Positions 28,131 to 37,282 of a stretch of DNA of 64,000 nt are shown here, piece by piece. A program made the translations under genes and the position numbers. The stretch's first letter is position 1; each line of letters starts with the position of its first letter. A model generated the notes under the pieces. The model made no database searches, was not told where the DNA came from, and saw only the letters and a program-made list of their open reading frames with translations. The stretch is from Cutibacterium sp. (GTDB taxonomy: Bacteria > Actinomycetota > Actinomycetes > Propionibacteriales > Propionibacteriaceae): the NCBI RefSeq assembly GCF_030525615.1, contig NZ_JAUNEJ010000004.1:124001-188000 (forward strand). The letters run 5' to 3'.

Positions 28131-28906
28131 TGCTGCGACCTCGGATCTCGAGGTGTCAGATAGCGGTCAATGATGATGAACCCGAGCGCGAGCATAGCGA
28201 CGCAGCCCAAGCGAGACATCCATGCAAATTGGGCCAAGATGGTTCGAACCGGCGACTCCATCGCGCCACCGAGGATAACAACGACTGTGACAGCAGTGAG
28301 AGCTTTGCTGAGGCGTCCAGCTGCGAAGGGGTGACGCCATGCCAACCACCAGGCGAGGATCAGCGCAGGTATCGACAGCGGGGACCACATCGATCCCAGT
28401 GCGAGAACGGCAATCCACAGCCAGCCCAACGCTCGGCACAGATCCAGGAAGGACCGACTGCCAGCGGCGGCAGGCATAGTCGGGTCAAGCTGCCGAGGTA
28501 AGCGGATGGTTTTCGTGGTTTTTGCTCGCAGTGGGGGGACCGTTGAGACGGGAGTCTCCGATGGAGCTGCCCAGGTCGTCGTGGTTCCGGTCGAGCGGCT
28601 GGTGCGGATGGGTTCATGAGGATCCCGGTGCTCGACACGTGGACCGGCCAGACCAGCCTGGGTGGAAAACGGGTCGTGGGGTTCGCGGCTACTTCGACGG
28701 CGCGGGACCAACTCGGCCAAGGGACGGTCGTCCCCACCTTGATAACCCCCGGGAGCTTCGGCTGGCTTTCCGGCAGCCGGGCTGGCAGGAAGAGTCGGGT
28801 TTTCGAGAGGCGCGATCCGAGGAGCCCGGAAAGCACTGGGTGCCCGACGAGAACCGACGACGTCGATGGGTGCTCTCCTGACGGTACTCAGTGCCATAGC
28901 GTCCAT
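28127..28906 (-). CDS. Pro/Arg-rich membrane protein of unknown function
   Basis: A 259-residue protein. The first 145 residues are disordered-looking, rich in Pro, Ala, Arg and Thr. Four hydrophobic segments follow (about 155-180, 188-203, 210-225 and 230-248). No family is recognised. It is the first gene of the operon leading to the helicase-associated protein and XPB, with a 4-base overlap. The start is either 28906 or an in-frame ATG at 28897. Confidence 0.65.
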   Translation of the reverse strand: MDAMALSTVRRAPIDVVGSRRAPSAFRAPRIAPLENPTLPASPAAGKPAEAPGGYQGGDDRPLAELVPRRRSSREPHDPFSTQAGLAGPRVEHRDPHEPIRTSRSTGTTTTWAAPSETPVSTVPPLRAKTTKTIRLPRQLDPTMPAAAGSRSFLDLCRALGWLWIAVLALGSMWSPLSIPALILAWWLAWRHPFAAGRLSKALTAVTVVVILGGAMESPVRTILAQFAWMSRLGCVAMLALGFIIIDRYLTPRDPRSQQ

Positions 28907-29064
28907 AGTAAGGGTTGGTGCCGACTAAGCCGCGCGCTCAGTGTGTGCGGGGCAACGCTCATGGGGGGTGATTGTGATCGCTCAGAAACGCTCAATGGAC
29001 CCTAGCCTGAATGAAGATATTACGTAACGCGCGGAGCGGCCGCGCATGAAAGGGAGGGGTCGAC

Positions 29065-29850
29065 ATGGAGGTCATCATCTGCTCCGACGAGCAGGCTGTT
29101 GGGCGGATTGCAGCCGAGCGTATTGCCAAGGTTCTGGCCAAGGCGAAGGCGCCGGTCTTGGGAGTGGCCACTGGTTCGACCCCGCTGACGACGTACTCTT
29201 CGTTGGCTGCTCTTGCGAAAGAGGGCAAGGCTGATTTCACCGGATTGCGTGCCTTTGCTCTGGACGAATACGTCGGCCTTCCCGCTGACGACGAGCGCTC
29301 TTACGCCGCCACCATTCGTCACACCGTCACCGAGCAGCTTGGTCTGGATCCGGCAGACGTCCACACCCCAAACGGCATGGCGGACGACCTTGACGCGGCC
29401 TGTGCGGAGTACGACAAGGCCATCAAGGATGCCGGCGGAGTCGACGTCCAGATCCTCGGTATCGGGGCCAACGGCCATATCGGTTTCAACGAGCCGACCA
29501 GCTCGCTGTCCTCGCGGACCCGCGTCAAGACCCTCGCTGAGCGGACCAAGGCCGATAACGCCCGTTTCTTTGAGGAGGGCGAGAAGGTGCCCAGTCACTG
29601 CGTGACCCAGGGTCTTGGGACGATCATGGATGCCCGCAACGTTGTGCTGTTGGCGATCGGGGAAAACAAGGCCGATGCTGTCGCTGGAGCGGTTGAGGGT
29701 CCGGTGACGGCAATGTGTCCGGCCTCGGTGCTGCAGTTCCATCCTCATGCCCTCGTGATCGCTGACGAGGCCGCCGCCTCCAAGCTGACGACGGCTGACT
29801 ACTTCCGGTGGACTGATAGCCAGCGGGGCGATTACTCCGGCACCATGTGA
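29065..29850 (+). CDS. nagB: Glucosamine-6-phosphate deaminase
   Basis: NagB converts GlcN-6-P to fructose-6-P and ammonia. Motifs are LGVATGSTP near residue 34, AFALDEYVGLP with the catalytic Asp, and GIGANGHIGFNEP with the catalytic His and Glu. Length 261, which is normal. AAAGGGAGG precedes the ATG. nagA lies 6 kb away at 36012 on the same strand; together they channel GlcNAc-6-P into glycolysis. Confidence 0.95.
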   Translation: MEVIICSDEQAVGRIAAERIAKVLAKAKAPVLGVATGSTPLTTYSSLAALAKEGKADFTGLRAFALDEYVGLPADDERSYAATIRHTVTEQLGLDPADVHTPNGMADDLDAACAEYDKAIKDAGGVDVQILGIGANGHIGFNEPTSSLSSRTRVKTLAERTKADNARFFEEGEKVPSHCVTQGLGTIMDARNVVLLAIGENKADAVAGAVEGPVTAMCPASVLQFHPHALVIADEAAASKLTTADYFRWTDSQRGDYSGTM

Positions 29851-29919
29851 GACGCGTTGATGTGACGCTCCTGGCCCGTCGGGAGTCTTGCCGCCGGGCC
29901 ATGGAAAGATTGTGAACAG

Positions 29920-29958
29920 TGGACCGTCGACAAGGCTGTAGCCTTGTAGGACGGTCCA
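29920..29958 (+). promoter_or_regulatory. Long hairpin between nagB and the cold-shock-domain gene
   Basis: TGGACCGTC (29920-29928) pairs with GACGGTCCA (29950-29958), and inside it ACAAGGCT (29930-29937) pairs with AGCCTTGT (29940-29947). Only one base on one side and two on the other are unpaired between the stems. It ends 34 bases before the cold-shock start, so it may be the nagB terminator or a leader structure of the next gene. No T run follows. Confidence 0.7.
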
Positions 29959-29992
29959 TTGATCGTCCATGACCAGAAGGAGTGAGCCAGAG

Positions 29993-30376
29993 ATGCCAAC
30001 CGGAAAGGTGCGTTTCTACGACGCCACCAAGGGGTTCGGTTTCCTGACGAAGGATGGCGGCGGCGACGTGTATGTCAACGCCTCCGCCTTGCCTGCAGGG
30101 GTGAATACCCTGAAACCCGGTCAGAAGGTTGACTTTGGGGTTGTTGAAGGACGCCGAGGCGAGCAGGCCCTGTCTCTGCAGATCGTCGAGACCCCGATCT
30201 CGCTGGCGAAGGCGAGTCGCAAGAAGCCCCGGGAGATGGCGGTGATTTGCGAAGACCTCATCAAAATGCTTGACAAGATGGGTAACGGCTACCGGCACGG
30301 ACGCCATCCTGATCCACGGACTGCGGGAGCGGTGGCCAAAATGCTGCGTGCTGTTGCCGACGAGTTGGAGCTGTGA
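29993..30376 (+). CDS. Cold-shock-domain protein with C-terminal extension
   Basis: Residues 1-65 form a CspA-type OB fold, MPTGKVRFYDATKGFGFL with the RNP1 motif (KGFGFL) and an RNP2-like DVYVN. About 60 extra residues follow with a helical C-terminal part (AGAVAKMLRAVADELEL). Total 127 residues, about twice a plain Csp and typical of actinobacterial CspB-like proteins. I chose the ATG at 29993 because the family starts there and GAAGGAG is upstream; an ATG at 29969 is also in frame. It binds single-stranded nucleic acid. Confidence 0.9.
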   Translation: MPTGKVRFYDATKGFGFLTKDGGGDVYVNASALPAGVNTLKPGQKVDFGVVEGRRGEQALSLQIVETPISLAKASRKKPREMAVICEDLIKMLDKMGNGYRHGRHPDPRTAGAVAKMLRAVADELEL

Positions 30377-31155
30377 TGAGGACGTCAAAACGGTCTATCA
30401 AGGCTGACGCGACTATCGCGAAAGCTGTTGACCAGGCCCGGGAAGCAGCCGAACACCGCGCGGGTGACTTCGGTGTTGGGGAGCACGTCGGGACGATTGT
30501 CGAGGGTGAGCGCGTTCTGACCCACCTCTTCGAGTGTCCGCACCCGGGATACCGGGGCTGGCGGTGGGCTGTGACGATGTCGCGTGCCCTGCGCGGGCGT
30601 AACGTCACCGTCAATGAGGTCGTTCTTATCCCTGGTGATGATTCTCTCCTGGCTCCCGAGTGGGTGCCGTGGCGCGACCGTGTTCGAGCCGGGGATATTA
30701 GCGCCGGAACTCTCATGCCCACCGCTGACAACGATCCGCGTCTGGAGCCCGGTTACACCGGCGGTGAACTCGCCGCTGACGAGGATCCGGCTGAGTGGGC
30801 TGCTACCCGGGCGGTGGCGTCTGAGCTGGGGCTGGGGCGCGAGCGTCTGTTATCGCGGGAGGGTCGTGACTCAACCGCTGAGCGGTGGCTCGCCGGTGAG
30901 GGGGGTCCTGACAACGCGATGAGTCGCCATGCCCCCGCCAGTTGCGTTACGTGTGGTTATTTCGTACGCCTGCAGCACTCCTTAGGGCGAGTTTTTGGAG
31001 TGTGCTCCAACGAGTTTTCGCCCTCTGATGGCTCAGTGGTCCACGTTGACCATGGCTGCGGTGGTCACTCCGATGTTGTCGAGAAGCGACGCGGGATCGA
31101 ATTACCCGAGCCGGTGTTCGACACTATTTCGGTGGATAACTCGTTGTTCGACTGA
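30376..31155 (+). CDS. DUF3027 family protein
   Basis: A 259-residue soluble protein matching the actinobacterial DUF3027 family. The N-terminal half contains FECPHPGYRGWRWAV and a segment with VNEVVLIPGDDSLLAPEWVPW. The C-terminal region carries Cys pairs (CVTCGYF...GVCSNE) and a His-rich end, as in a zinc-binding fold. The ATG at 30376 overlaps the cold-shock-protein stop by one base. Gene order (cold shock, DUF3027, DUF2530, near serC) is conserved in mycobacteria. Function unknown. Confidence 0.85.
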   Translation: MRTSKRSIKADATIAKAVDQAREAAEHRAGDFGVGEHVGTIVEGERVLTHLFECPHPGYRGWRWAVTMSRALRGRNVTVNEVVLIPGDDSLLAPEWVPWRDRVRAGDISAGTLMPTADNDPRLEPGYTGGELAADEDPAEWAATRAVASELGLGRERLLSREGRDSTAERWLAGEGGPDNAMSRHAPASCVTCGYFVRLQHSLGRVFGVCSNEFSPSDGSVVHVDHGCGGHSDVVEKRRGIELPEPVFDTISVDNSLFD

Positions 31156-31172
31156 ATGGGTGCTGAATGGAC

Positions 31173-31409
31173 TCAGTGGCGGGAACGTCGCCAGCAATAC
31201 GCTGTGCCGACGATTCCCAGCCCGGTGCCGGTCAGACAAATCCAGAGCCAGTCGCGATAGCCGGTTTCAGTGAGATGGTCGAACATGGCCCAGCACACGA
31301 TTGACGCCACCGCGAAAGCGATGGTTCCCACAATGCCGACAGTCACCCCGTTCGCGTCGACTGGGGCGACGTTGGCCTGGGTTAGCAGGTGTTCACGCTC
31401 GTTGGCCAC
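31173..31409 (-). CDS. DUF2530 family small membrane protein
   Basis: A 78-residue protein with two transmembrane helices. The DUF2530 pattern is seen in VDANGVTVGIVGTIAFAVA, then WLWICLTGTGLGIVGTAYCWRR at the C terminus. The start is uncertain. I use a GTG at 31409, since longer in-frame starts up to 31502 would run into the promoter region of the divergent permease. It is convergent with the DUF3027 gene, as in other actinobacteria. Confidence 0.75.
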   Translation of the reverse strand: MANEREHLLTQANVAPVDANGVTVGIVGTIAFAVASIVCWAMFDHLTETGYRDWLWICLTGTGLGIVGTAYCWRRSRH

Positions 31410-31458
31410 AGTCCCATCGTAATGCCCCGCTGCAGTGCCGTGGCATCTTGTCCTTAGA

Positions 31459-32979
31459 ATGCCCTTCGTGTCTAGCAACACCGTATCAGCAAGATTCGAC
31501 AACTGGTTTCACCTCACGGAACGAGGATCGACGAGGTCGCGTGAGGTTCGTGGCGGCATCGTCACCTTCTTCACAATGGCCTATATTTTGGCCCTCAACC
31601 CGCTCATCATCGGTACTGCGGCGGACAAGAACGGCAAGCTGCTCAATGGGGATCCGAAGTTCCTCGATGCTGCCGGCACCACCCTCAACACGGCTGGCAT
31701 TGATGACAACAAGATGATGGTTATGGCAGTCACCGCTTTTGTGGCGGCGATTATGACGATTGCCATGGGTATCTGGGGACGATTCCCGATGGGTATCGCC
31801 GCTGGTCTTGGTATCAACTCCTTGCTGGCCTACGTCGTTGCCCCGACGATGACATGGTCCCAAGCAATGGGCCTGGTGGTGTGGGAGGGTGTCCTCATCC
31901 TCATCTTCGTCCTCACTGGAGTTCGGGAGATCATCTTCCGGGCGGTTCCGAACTCTCTGCGCTCGGCGATCAGCGTCGGAATTGGCCTGTTCATCGCATT
32001 CGTTGGGTTTGTGGATTCCGGTGTCATTCGTTCTGGTTCCGGAACTCCCGTCACCTTGGGTGTTGGCGGCAGTTTGGAGGGCTGGCCGATTTTGCTGTGC
32101 CTGTTCGGATTCCTGCTGCTCGTCGTGTTGCACCAGCGGCACGTCAAGGGGTCCATGCTCATTGCGATTATTGGTACGTCCTTGCTCGGCGTCATCATCG
32201 AGGCCATTGCTGACGTGGGACCGCAGAGCGACAAGAACCCCACTGGCTGGGCCCTCAATGTTCCGCGGCTGCCAGGAGCTGCTGATTTCCGCTGGCCCGA
32301 TCTGGGGTTGTTGGGTCAGGTTGATCTTTTCGGTGGTTTTCTCGCCGATGGCCACTTCCGTATTGGGGTATTCCTGGGAACGCTGCTGGTCGTCTTCTCT
32401 CTCATGCTCGCCGATTTCTTCGACACCATGGGAACGGTTGTCGCCATTGGTGACCAGGCCGGCATTCTTGACGAGACTGGCAATCCTGAGCACCTGAGGG
32501 GGATTCTCGTCGTCGACGCCGTTGCAGCCGTTGCTGGCGGTCTCGGCTCAGCCTCCTCGGCCACCGGTTACGTCGAGTCGGCTGCCGGGGTAGGGGAGGG
32601 GGCTCGAACGGGTATCGCCTCCATCGTCACCGGCATGGCATTCCTGCTGGCGATGTTCTTGTCCCCAATCGTTTCGATCATTCCGTCGGAGGCTGCCGCA
32701 CCGGTGCTGGTCTTCGTCGGATTCCTCATGATGGCCCAGGTCACTCACATCGACTGGAAGCATGTCGAGGAAGGTCTGCCGGCCTTCCTGGGCATGGTGC
32801 TCATGCCATTCGCGTACTCGATCACAACAGGTATCGGTGCTGGCCTCATCATGTTCTGCATCACGAAGACCATCGCTGGCAAAGCGCGCACAATTCATCC
32901 GCTGTTGTGGGTTGTCGCGGCCCTCTTCGTGATCTACTTCGCTCAGTCTTTGCTCATGAGGCTGTTTGGTCAGATGTGA
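31459..32979 (+). CDS. NCS2 family purine permease
   Basis: A 506-residue membrane protein of the AzgA-like branch of nucleobase-cation symporters, importing guanine, hypoxanthine or adenine with protons. Motifs are VTFFTMAYILALNP near the start, GINSLLAYVVAP, ADFFDTMGT and the EGARTGIAS-type loop (GVGEGARTG). About 12-14 hydrophobic segments are present. The start could be the ATG at 31459 or a GTG at 31468; neither has a strong Shine-Dalgarno. Its 3' end overlaps the convergent gene by 26 bases. Confidence 0.9.
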   Translation: MPFVSSNTVSARFDNWFHLTERGSTRSREVRGGIVTFFTMAYILALNPLIIGTAADKNGKLLNGDPKFLDAAGTTLNTAGIDDNKMMVMAVTAFVAAIMTIAMGIWGRFPMGIAAGLGINSLLAYVVAPTMTWSQAMGLVVWEGVLILIFVLTGVREIIFRAVPNSLRSAISVGIGLFIAFVGFVDSGVIRSGSGTPVTLGVGGSLEGWPILLCLFGFLLLVVLHQRHVKGSMLIAIIGTSLLGVIIEAIADVGPQSDKNPTGWALNVPRLPGAADFRWPDLGLLGQVDLFGGFLADGHFRIGVFLGTLLVVFSLMLADFFDTMGTVVAIGDQAGILDETGNPEHLRGILVVDAVAAVAGGLGSASSATGYVESAAGVGEGARTGIASIVTGMAFLLAMFLSPIVSIIPSEAAAPVLVFVGFLMMAQVTHIDWKHVEEGLPAFLGMVLMPFAYSITTGIGAGLIMFCITKTIAGKARTIHPLLWVVAALFVIYFAQSLLMRLFGQM

Positions 32980-33655
32980 GGCGAGTGGAGGGGACCGTAC
33001 CGATGGTGTCTGGTTGCCAGACCGCGAAGAGGTCTGGCACCGGGCGCCCCAGGTCGTCGGCTAGATTCATCCATCCGGGATATGAGTTGAGGAAGTCGAG
33101 GACGCTATCAGCCTCAGCTCGTCGCTCATCCGGCACGATGTCAGTTAATGCTCGTCGAGTAGCCAAGACCTGCCCGATGCGCGCATAACCGATTTTCATT
33201 CCTGGTGCCGGGCGTAGCGGAATCTGCGGGTCGCCAACCATGAGCCGCTTGATGGAACAGGTGCTGGGCAATCCGACAGCCGCAAGGTCGAAATCAAGTT
33301 CATCGAGTCGTGCCACCGACATCGAGATCTCAATCCATCCATACGACAGGTGGGTCAGCCACTCGTTGACCAGACGCCAGCACCGCCCCAGACGATCAGG
33401 CTCGATGTACCGGCCACGAACAAGGTCCTCGACGTCATTGGGAGTCGGCCATCCCAACGGCAGCACCGGGGCTTCGACATTGGGCTTGTAGAGCGGGTGG
33501 AATGGGCTTCGCCAACTGGATCGTCGGTGGTGATGAACAGGCACGCTGAAAGCAGCTTCGGCCCAGGTACGTAGCTTCGTCGCGAGGCGCTCGTCAGCCC
33601 CAAAAATGTCGCGAACTTCGTCGATCGCGATGGCGTTGAGTCTCAACCCACCCAT
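32954..33655 (-). CDS. Conserved hypothetical protein
   Basis: A 233-residue soluble protein with no signal peptide or membrane segment. Notable points are a basic/His-rich patch near residue 40 (VHHHRRSSWR), many Trp residues, and an N terminus MGGLRLNAIAIDEVRDIFG. I do not recognise the family. It converges on the NCS2 permease and diverges from the small membrane ORF at 33701. Composition matches the chromosome. Confidence 0.7.
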   Translation of the reverse strand: MGGLRLNAIAIDEVRDIFGADERLATKLRTWAEAAFSVPVHHHRRSSWRSPFHPLYKPNVEAPVLPLGWPTPNDVEDLVRGRYIEPDRLGRCWRLVNEWLTHLSYGWIEISMSVARLDELDFDLAAVGLPSTCSIKRLMVGDPQIPLRPAPGMKIGYARIGQVLATRRALTDIVPDERRAEADSVLDFLNSYPGWMNLADDLGRPVPDLFAVWQPDTIGTVPSTRLTSDQTAS

Positions 33656-33700
33656 GGCGACAGATTATTCGATGTCGGAGGTCGGCATAAGGTGTAATCC

Positions 33701-33784
33701 ATGAATCCACGCTCCAGACAACACATCGTCAGCGGGGTTCTCCTTGTCCTCGTACTACTCGTTGTGGTGGGAGCTGTGCTGTGA
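33701..33784 (+). CDS. 27-residue single-span membrane protein
   Basis: ATG at 33701 with AAGGTG six bases upstream encodes a short basic N terminus (MNPRSRQQH) and one hydrophobic helix (VLLVLVLLVVVGAVL). The stop overlaps the GTG of the next gene (GTGA at 33781-33784), which implies translational coupling. It is too short for standard gene callers. The charge pattern and coupling support a real gene, but no family is known to me. Confidence 0.55.
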   Translation: MNPRSRQHIVSGVLLVLVLLVVVGAVL

Positions 33785-34800
33785 CAGATGGACCCGGCAT
33801 GGCAGGATGTCTATTTGTGACACGACGACCCTGGCCCCGACGTTTGCGCTGCGCGAGTGCGCTGGTGGCCATGGGATGTGCCTGGGGATTGGCCGTAGGC
33901 CCGGCCGCCGCCGTCGATCTGACTATCACGGCGGACAAGAAGCTTGGTAACGCTGTCGGAATGGCCGCCGATCTTGACAATGACTGGTACTGGGTCACCG
34001 ATGGTTCGTCGGCGACGGTCGAATCTCTGCTTGCCCTCGACAAGACAGGTAAAGAAGTCCATCGCGTGAAGTGGGAGCCGGATCTCCACGACGTCGAGGC
34101 GATGTCGTGGGCCAATGGTGTGCTTTACGTCGCAGACATCGGAGACGAGAAAACCACGCGTTCCAGCATTCGAGTAGTGTCTCCCACCTCGACGGCTGCC
34201 GACCAATCCACCTATTACGAGTGGATGTTCACCTACCCCGACGGCGCCCACGACGCCAAGGCCTTGGCAGTCAGTCCGAAGGGGTCTTTCTACGTCGTTA
34301 CCGACGGGCCGCACCCGGCGATCTACCGTGGTGGCCCGCAGGCCAGTCGCGAGGAATCCAACCCGCTGGTCAAGGTTTCCGACGCGCCCACAGGGGTCAA
34401 GGACGCTACCTTTTTGCCAGATGGGTCGCGGCTGGCTGTGCTGACCGACCGCGAGGTTCGAGTCATGGATGCCTACTCGTGGAAGACAATCGCCAACACA
34501 GCGTTCTCAGGCGGGCAGGCCATCACCACCGACACCACCCAGAAGACCTTGGAGATCGCAACTGCGGACAACAAGGTTCAAGGAATCGACTTTCCGACCA
34601 CGCTGACCTCGATTACGCCGACCCCCACGCTTTCCCAAAGCCCGAAAGCAGCAGTCACTCACGGTAGTGCCAAGCCCACCTCCAAGGCCCGCTCGGGTAC
34701 TTTCATCGCGGTGCTCGGAGCAGTCGCGGTGGCGCTGTGCGCAGGCGTGGTGACCTTCGTACACGGTCGCTCCCAGGACACCACCTGGCGACCGCGTTAG
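33781..34800 (+). CDS. Secreted, membrane-anchored beta-propeller-like protein
   Basis: A 339-residue protein with an N-terminal signal segment (ALVAMGCAWGLAVGPAAA) and an extracellular domain of repeated strands such as DLDNDWYWVTDG, WANGVLYVADIGDE and SPKGSFYVVTDG, spaced like propeller blades. A Thr/Pro/Ser-rich linker and a C-terminal transmembrane helix (about 305-327) with a short basic tail follow. It is probably anchored on the cell surface. Function unknown. The GTG at 33781 overlaps the small membrane ORF; other in-frame starts exist downstream (ATG at residue 7). The 3' end overlaps serC by 4 bases. Confidence 0.75.
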   Translation: MTDGPGMAGCLFVTRRPWPRRLRCASALVAMGCAWGLAVGPAAAVDLTITADKKLGNAVGMAADLDNDWYWVTDGSSATVESLLALDKTGKEVHRVKWEPDLHDVEAMSWANGVLYVADIGDEKTTRSSIRVVSPTSTAADQSTYYEWMFTYPDGAHDAKALAVSPKGSFYVVTDGPHPAIYRGGPQASREESNPLVKVSDAPTGVKDATFLPDGSRLAVLTDREVRVMDAYSWKTIANTAFSGGQAITTDTTQKTLEIATADNKVQGIDFPTTLTSITPTPTLSQSPKAAVTHGSAKPTSKARSGTFIAVLGAVAVALCAGVVTFVHGRSQDTTWRPR

Positions 34801-35915
34801 TCGCGGTGTTCCAGTAACCAATCGAGGCACGCCGTCAATGCTTCGATGTCTTGCGGCTCGATCGAGCTGAAGGTGGCAACCCGAATCTGATTGCGGCCCA
34901 GCTTGCGATAGGGCTCGATGTCGAGGATTCCGTTGGCGCGGGCACGGGCGCATAGCTGGGCAGCGTCAACCGACTCGTCGATGTCAATCGTCACGACTAC
35001 CGGACTGCGCAGTGCCGGATCGGTGACGAATGGGGTTGTTAGCGGGTTGTCTTCAGCCCAGCGGTAGAGGATGCCTGATGTCGACGCGGTGCGCGACGCG
35101 GCCCAGGCCATGCCCCCCTTGTCCAGCAGCCAGCGGCACTGCGCCTCTAACATCACCAAGGTGGCCAGTGCGGGAGTGTTGAGAGTCTGATCGGCTCTGG
35201 AATTCTTGACCGCAACGCTGAGATCGAGCATTTGTGGCACCCACCGAGGCGAAGCAGTCAATCGTTGTGCGCGTTCAATCGCCGCCGGTGACAAAATCGC
35301 AAGCCATAATCCGCCGTCTGAGGAGAAGTTTTTCTGAGGTGAGAAGTAGTAGGCGTCGGTCTGTGCCACGTCTGCGGTGGCTCCTCCGGCAGCCGATGTG
35401 GCGTCGACAAGGACCAGAGAATCCTCGGCAATGCCAGCCGGCCGGCGAACCGGGGCAACGACTCCAGTGGAGGTTTCGTTGTGAGCCCACGCATATGCGT
35501 CGACCTCTCCGACCGCTTGCGGCAAGGCAAGTTCGCCGGGTGGTGCCTGGAAAACTGCGGGGTCAGCGAGGAAGGGGGCTTTCTGCAGGGCCGAGGAGAA
35601 TTTCTTCGTGAACTCGCCATAAACCCCTGTCGCGGCGCGTTTTTCTACCAGACAGACCGTCGCCATATCCCAGAAGAGGGTGGCTCCGCCGTTGCCAAGT
35701 GCAACCTCATATCCGCCTGGAAGGTCGTAGAGAGCAGCGAGTTCCTCGCGGATTGCGGCGACGACATGACGAACAGGCGGTTGCCGATGGGAGGTGCCCA
35801 TCACTGAACTTGGTTCAGACAGACTGGCTACCACCTCCCGCCGGATTCTCGACGGACCACAACCGAAACGGGGGTCGGAGGGCAAGAGGTCACTGGGAAT
35901 CCTTGGCTCAGCCAT
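34797..35915 (-). CDS. serC: Phosphoserine aminotransferase
   Basis: PLP enzyme converting 3-phosphohydroxypyruvate to phosphoserine in serine synthesis. It begins with FGCGPSRIR and has SVMGTSHRQ, GNGGATLFWD, AHNETSTGV, VDATSAAGG and the PLP-Lys region YFSPQKNFSSDGG. Length 372, of the actinobacterial type (mycobacterial SerC has a similar length). It stands alone on the minus strand, 96 bases from the divergent nagA. Confidence 0.93.
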   Translation of the reverse strand: MAEPRIPSDLLPSDPRFGCGPSRIRREVVASLSEPSSVMGTSHRQPPVRHVVAAIREELAALYDLPGGYEVALGNGGATLFWDMATVCLVEKRAATGVYGEFTKKFSSALQKAPFLADPAVFQAPPGELALPQAVGEVDAYAWAHNETSTGVVAPVRRPAGIAEDSLVLVDATSAAGGATADVAQTDAYYFSPQKNFSSDGGLWLAILSPAAIERAQRLTASPRWVPQMLDLSVAVKNSRADQTLNTPALATLVMLEAQCRWLLDKGGMAWAASRTASTSGILYRWAEDNPLTTPFVTDPALRSPVVVTIDIDESVDAAQLCARARANGILDIEPYRKLGRNQIRVATFSSIEPQDIEALTACLDWLLEHRD

Positions 35916-36011
35916 GGTCTGATCCTCGCAGATCTTGGTTCATGTGAAACTCGAGTTCACGCTGTGACCATGTGGCAGTATGTGGGAAAGCCCGCTGCCA
36001 AGGAGGCACCG

Positions 36012-37142
36012 ATGATTAGCCATATTGCTTCGCACCACGTCGTCGCCCGTGACGGAAGTGATTCATCGGCAACGATCACTGTCGAGGCCGGACGTATCAC
36101 CAAGGTCAGCGAGGGCATTGATCCGCACGCCGAACTTGTCGATGAGTGGATTTTGCCTGGGTACGTCGACACCCACTGCCATGGTGGAGCCGGTGCCGAT
36201 TTCACCGATCCAGACCACGATGCCGCATTGCGAGCTGTCGCCTACCACCGCAGCCAGGGCACGACGACTCTCTTCGCCTCCACAGTGACTGCTGCCGTTG
36301 ATGACGTCGTGGAACAGATCGGACGGCTCCGTCAACTCTTCGACGAGGACGAGATTGCCGGTATTCACTTGGAAGGGCCTTTCCTCGCCGAGTCGCGCAA
36401 GGGAGCCCACGCCGTCGAGTTGCTGTGTGATCCGGACCCGGTGTCGGTGGACAGGCTCATCAAGGCAGGCGGCTCAGCTCTCAAGATGGTGACGATTGCT
36501 CCGGAGCGCAAGCACGGGTTGGAAGCTGTGGCCACTTTCAGCAAGGCGGGGGTCCATGCGGCGGTAGGCCACACCGAGTGCGACAACGCCACTGCCAGCG
36601 CTGCGGTCGACGCTGGATCTGACGTCATAACGCACCTGTTCAATGCCATGCCGTCCATCCATCACCGTAAGCCGGGGCCGGTTCCACCTATGCTGACTGA
36701 CCCTCGTGTGGTTTGCGAACTCATTTGTGACGGTGTGCACCTAGCACCAGATGTCATCCGGATGGCCATCGCGGCTGCCGGCCCGCAGCGTATCTCCCTG
36801 GTTACTGACGCCATGAGCGCCACCGGTCAGCCCGACGGTGACTACATTTTGGGCAGCCTGCCGGTGAAGGTCGTCGACGGTCGTGCCCGACTGCTAGCCG
36901 AAGACGGTTCGCTGGGGGCGATTGCAGGGTCCACCCTGACGATGGGCCGTGCGGTCGAGTTCGTCACGTCTGTTGTGGGGGTGCCGCTGGGGCAGGCGGC
37001 CGTTATGGCAGCCACAACACCGGCCAAGGTCCACGGGTTGAGCGAGGTCGGCGTCTTGGAAGAGGGGCATTGGGCCGATATGTGCCTCACCGACGAGAAG
37101 GGCCATCTGGTTCGTGTTATCCGCCACGGCGAGTCCGTCTGA
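36012..37142 (+). CDS. nagA: N-acetylglucosamine-6-phosphate deacetylase
   Basis: NagA removes the acetyl group from GlcNAc-6-P to give GlcN-6-P for NagB. Amidohydrolase motifs are GYVDTHCHGGAGADF near residue 55, HLEGPFL, AVGHTECDN, THLFNAMPSIHHR and LVTDAMSATG with the catalytic Asp. The ATG at 36012 follows AAGGAGG; a start at 35964 would add 16 residues upstream of that ribosome site. The protein has 376 residues. Confidence 0.93.
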   Translation: MISHIASHHVVARDGSDSSATITVEAGRITKVSEGIDPHAELVDEWILPGYVDTHCHGGAGADFTDPDHDAALRAVAYHRSQGTTTLFASTVTAAVDDVVEQIGRLRQLFDEDEIAGIHLEGPFLAESRKGAHAVELLCDPDPVSVDRLIKAGGSALKMVTIAPERKHGLEAVATFSKAGVHAAVGHTECDNATASAAVDAGSDVITHLFNAMPSIHHRKPGPVPPMLTDPRVVCELICDGVHLAPDVIRMAIAAAGPQRISLVTDAMSATGQPDGDYILGSLPVKVVDGRARLLAEDGSLGAIAGSTLTMGRAVEFVTSVVGVPLGQAAVMAATTPAKVHGLSEVGVLEEGHWADMCLTDEKGHLVRVIRHGESV

Positions 37143-37282
37143 GGCGTATTTGAGCATAAACTTCCTGACAGGGGTCGCTCGGGCGTGAGTAACGACGCCC
37201 CTACGGTTTTGTCAGACAGCCTGTCCGATGGGCAGGTGGCCAGTGTCGTCCCTTGGCTATGAGGGCGAGGAAGAGGTGCATC

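Noticed and set aside
29020..29970. A 316-codon antisense frame across nagB
   Set aside because: It is opposite a clear nagB and would span the hairpin upstream of the cold-shock gene.
31486..32493. A 335-codon antisense frame across the NCS2 permease
   Set aside because: Product is a run of hydrophilic Asp/Glu/Gln/His residues, the usual complement of hydrophobic membrane-protein codons.
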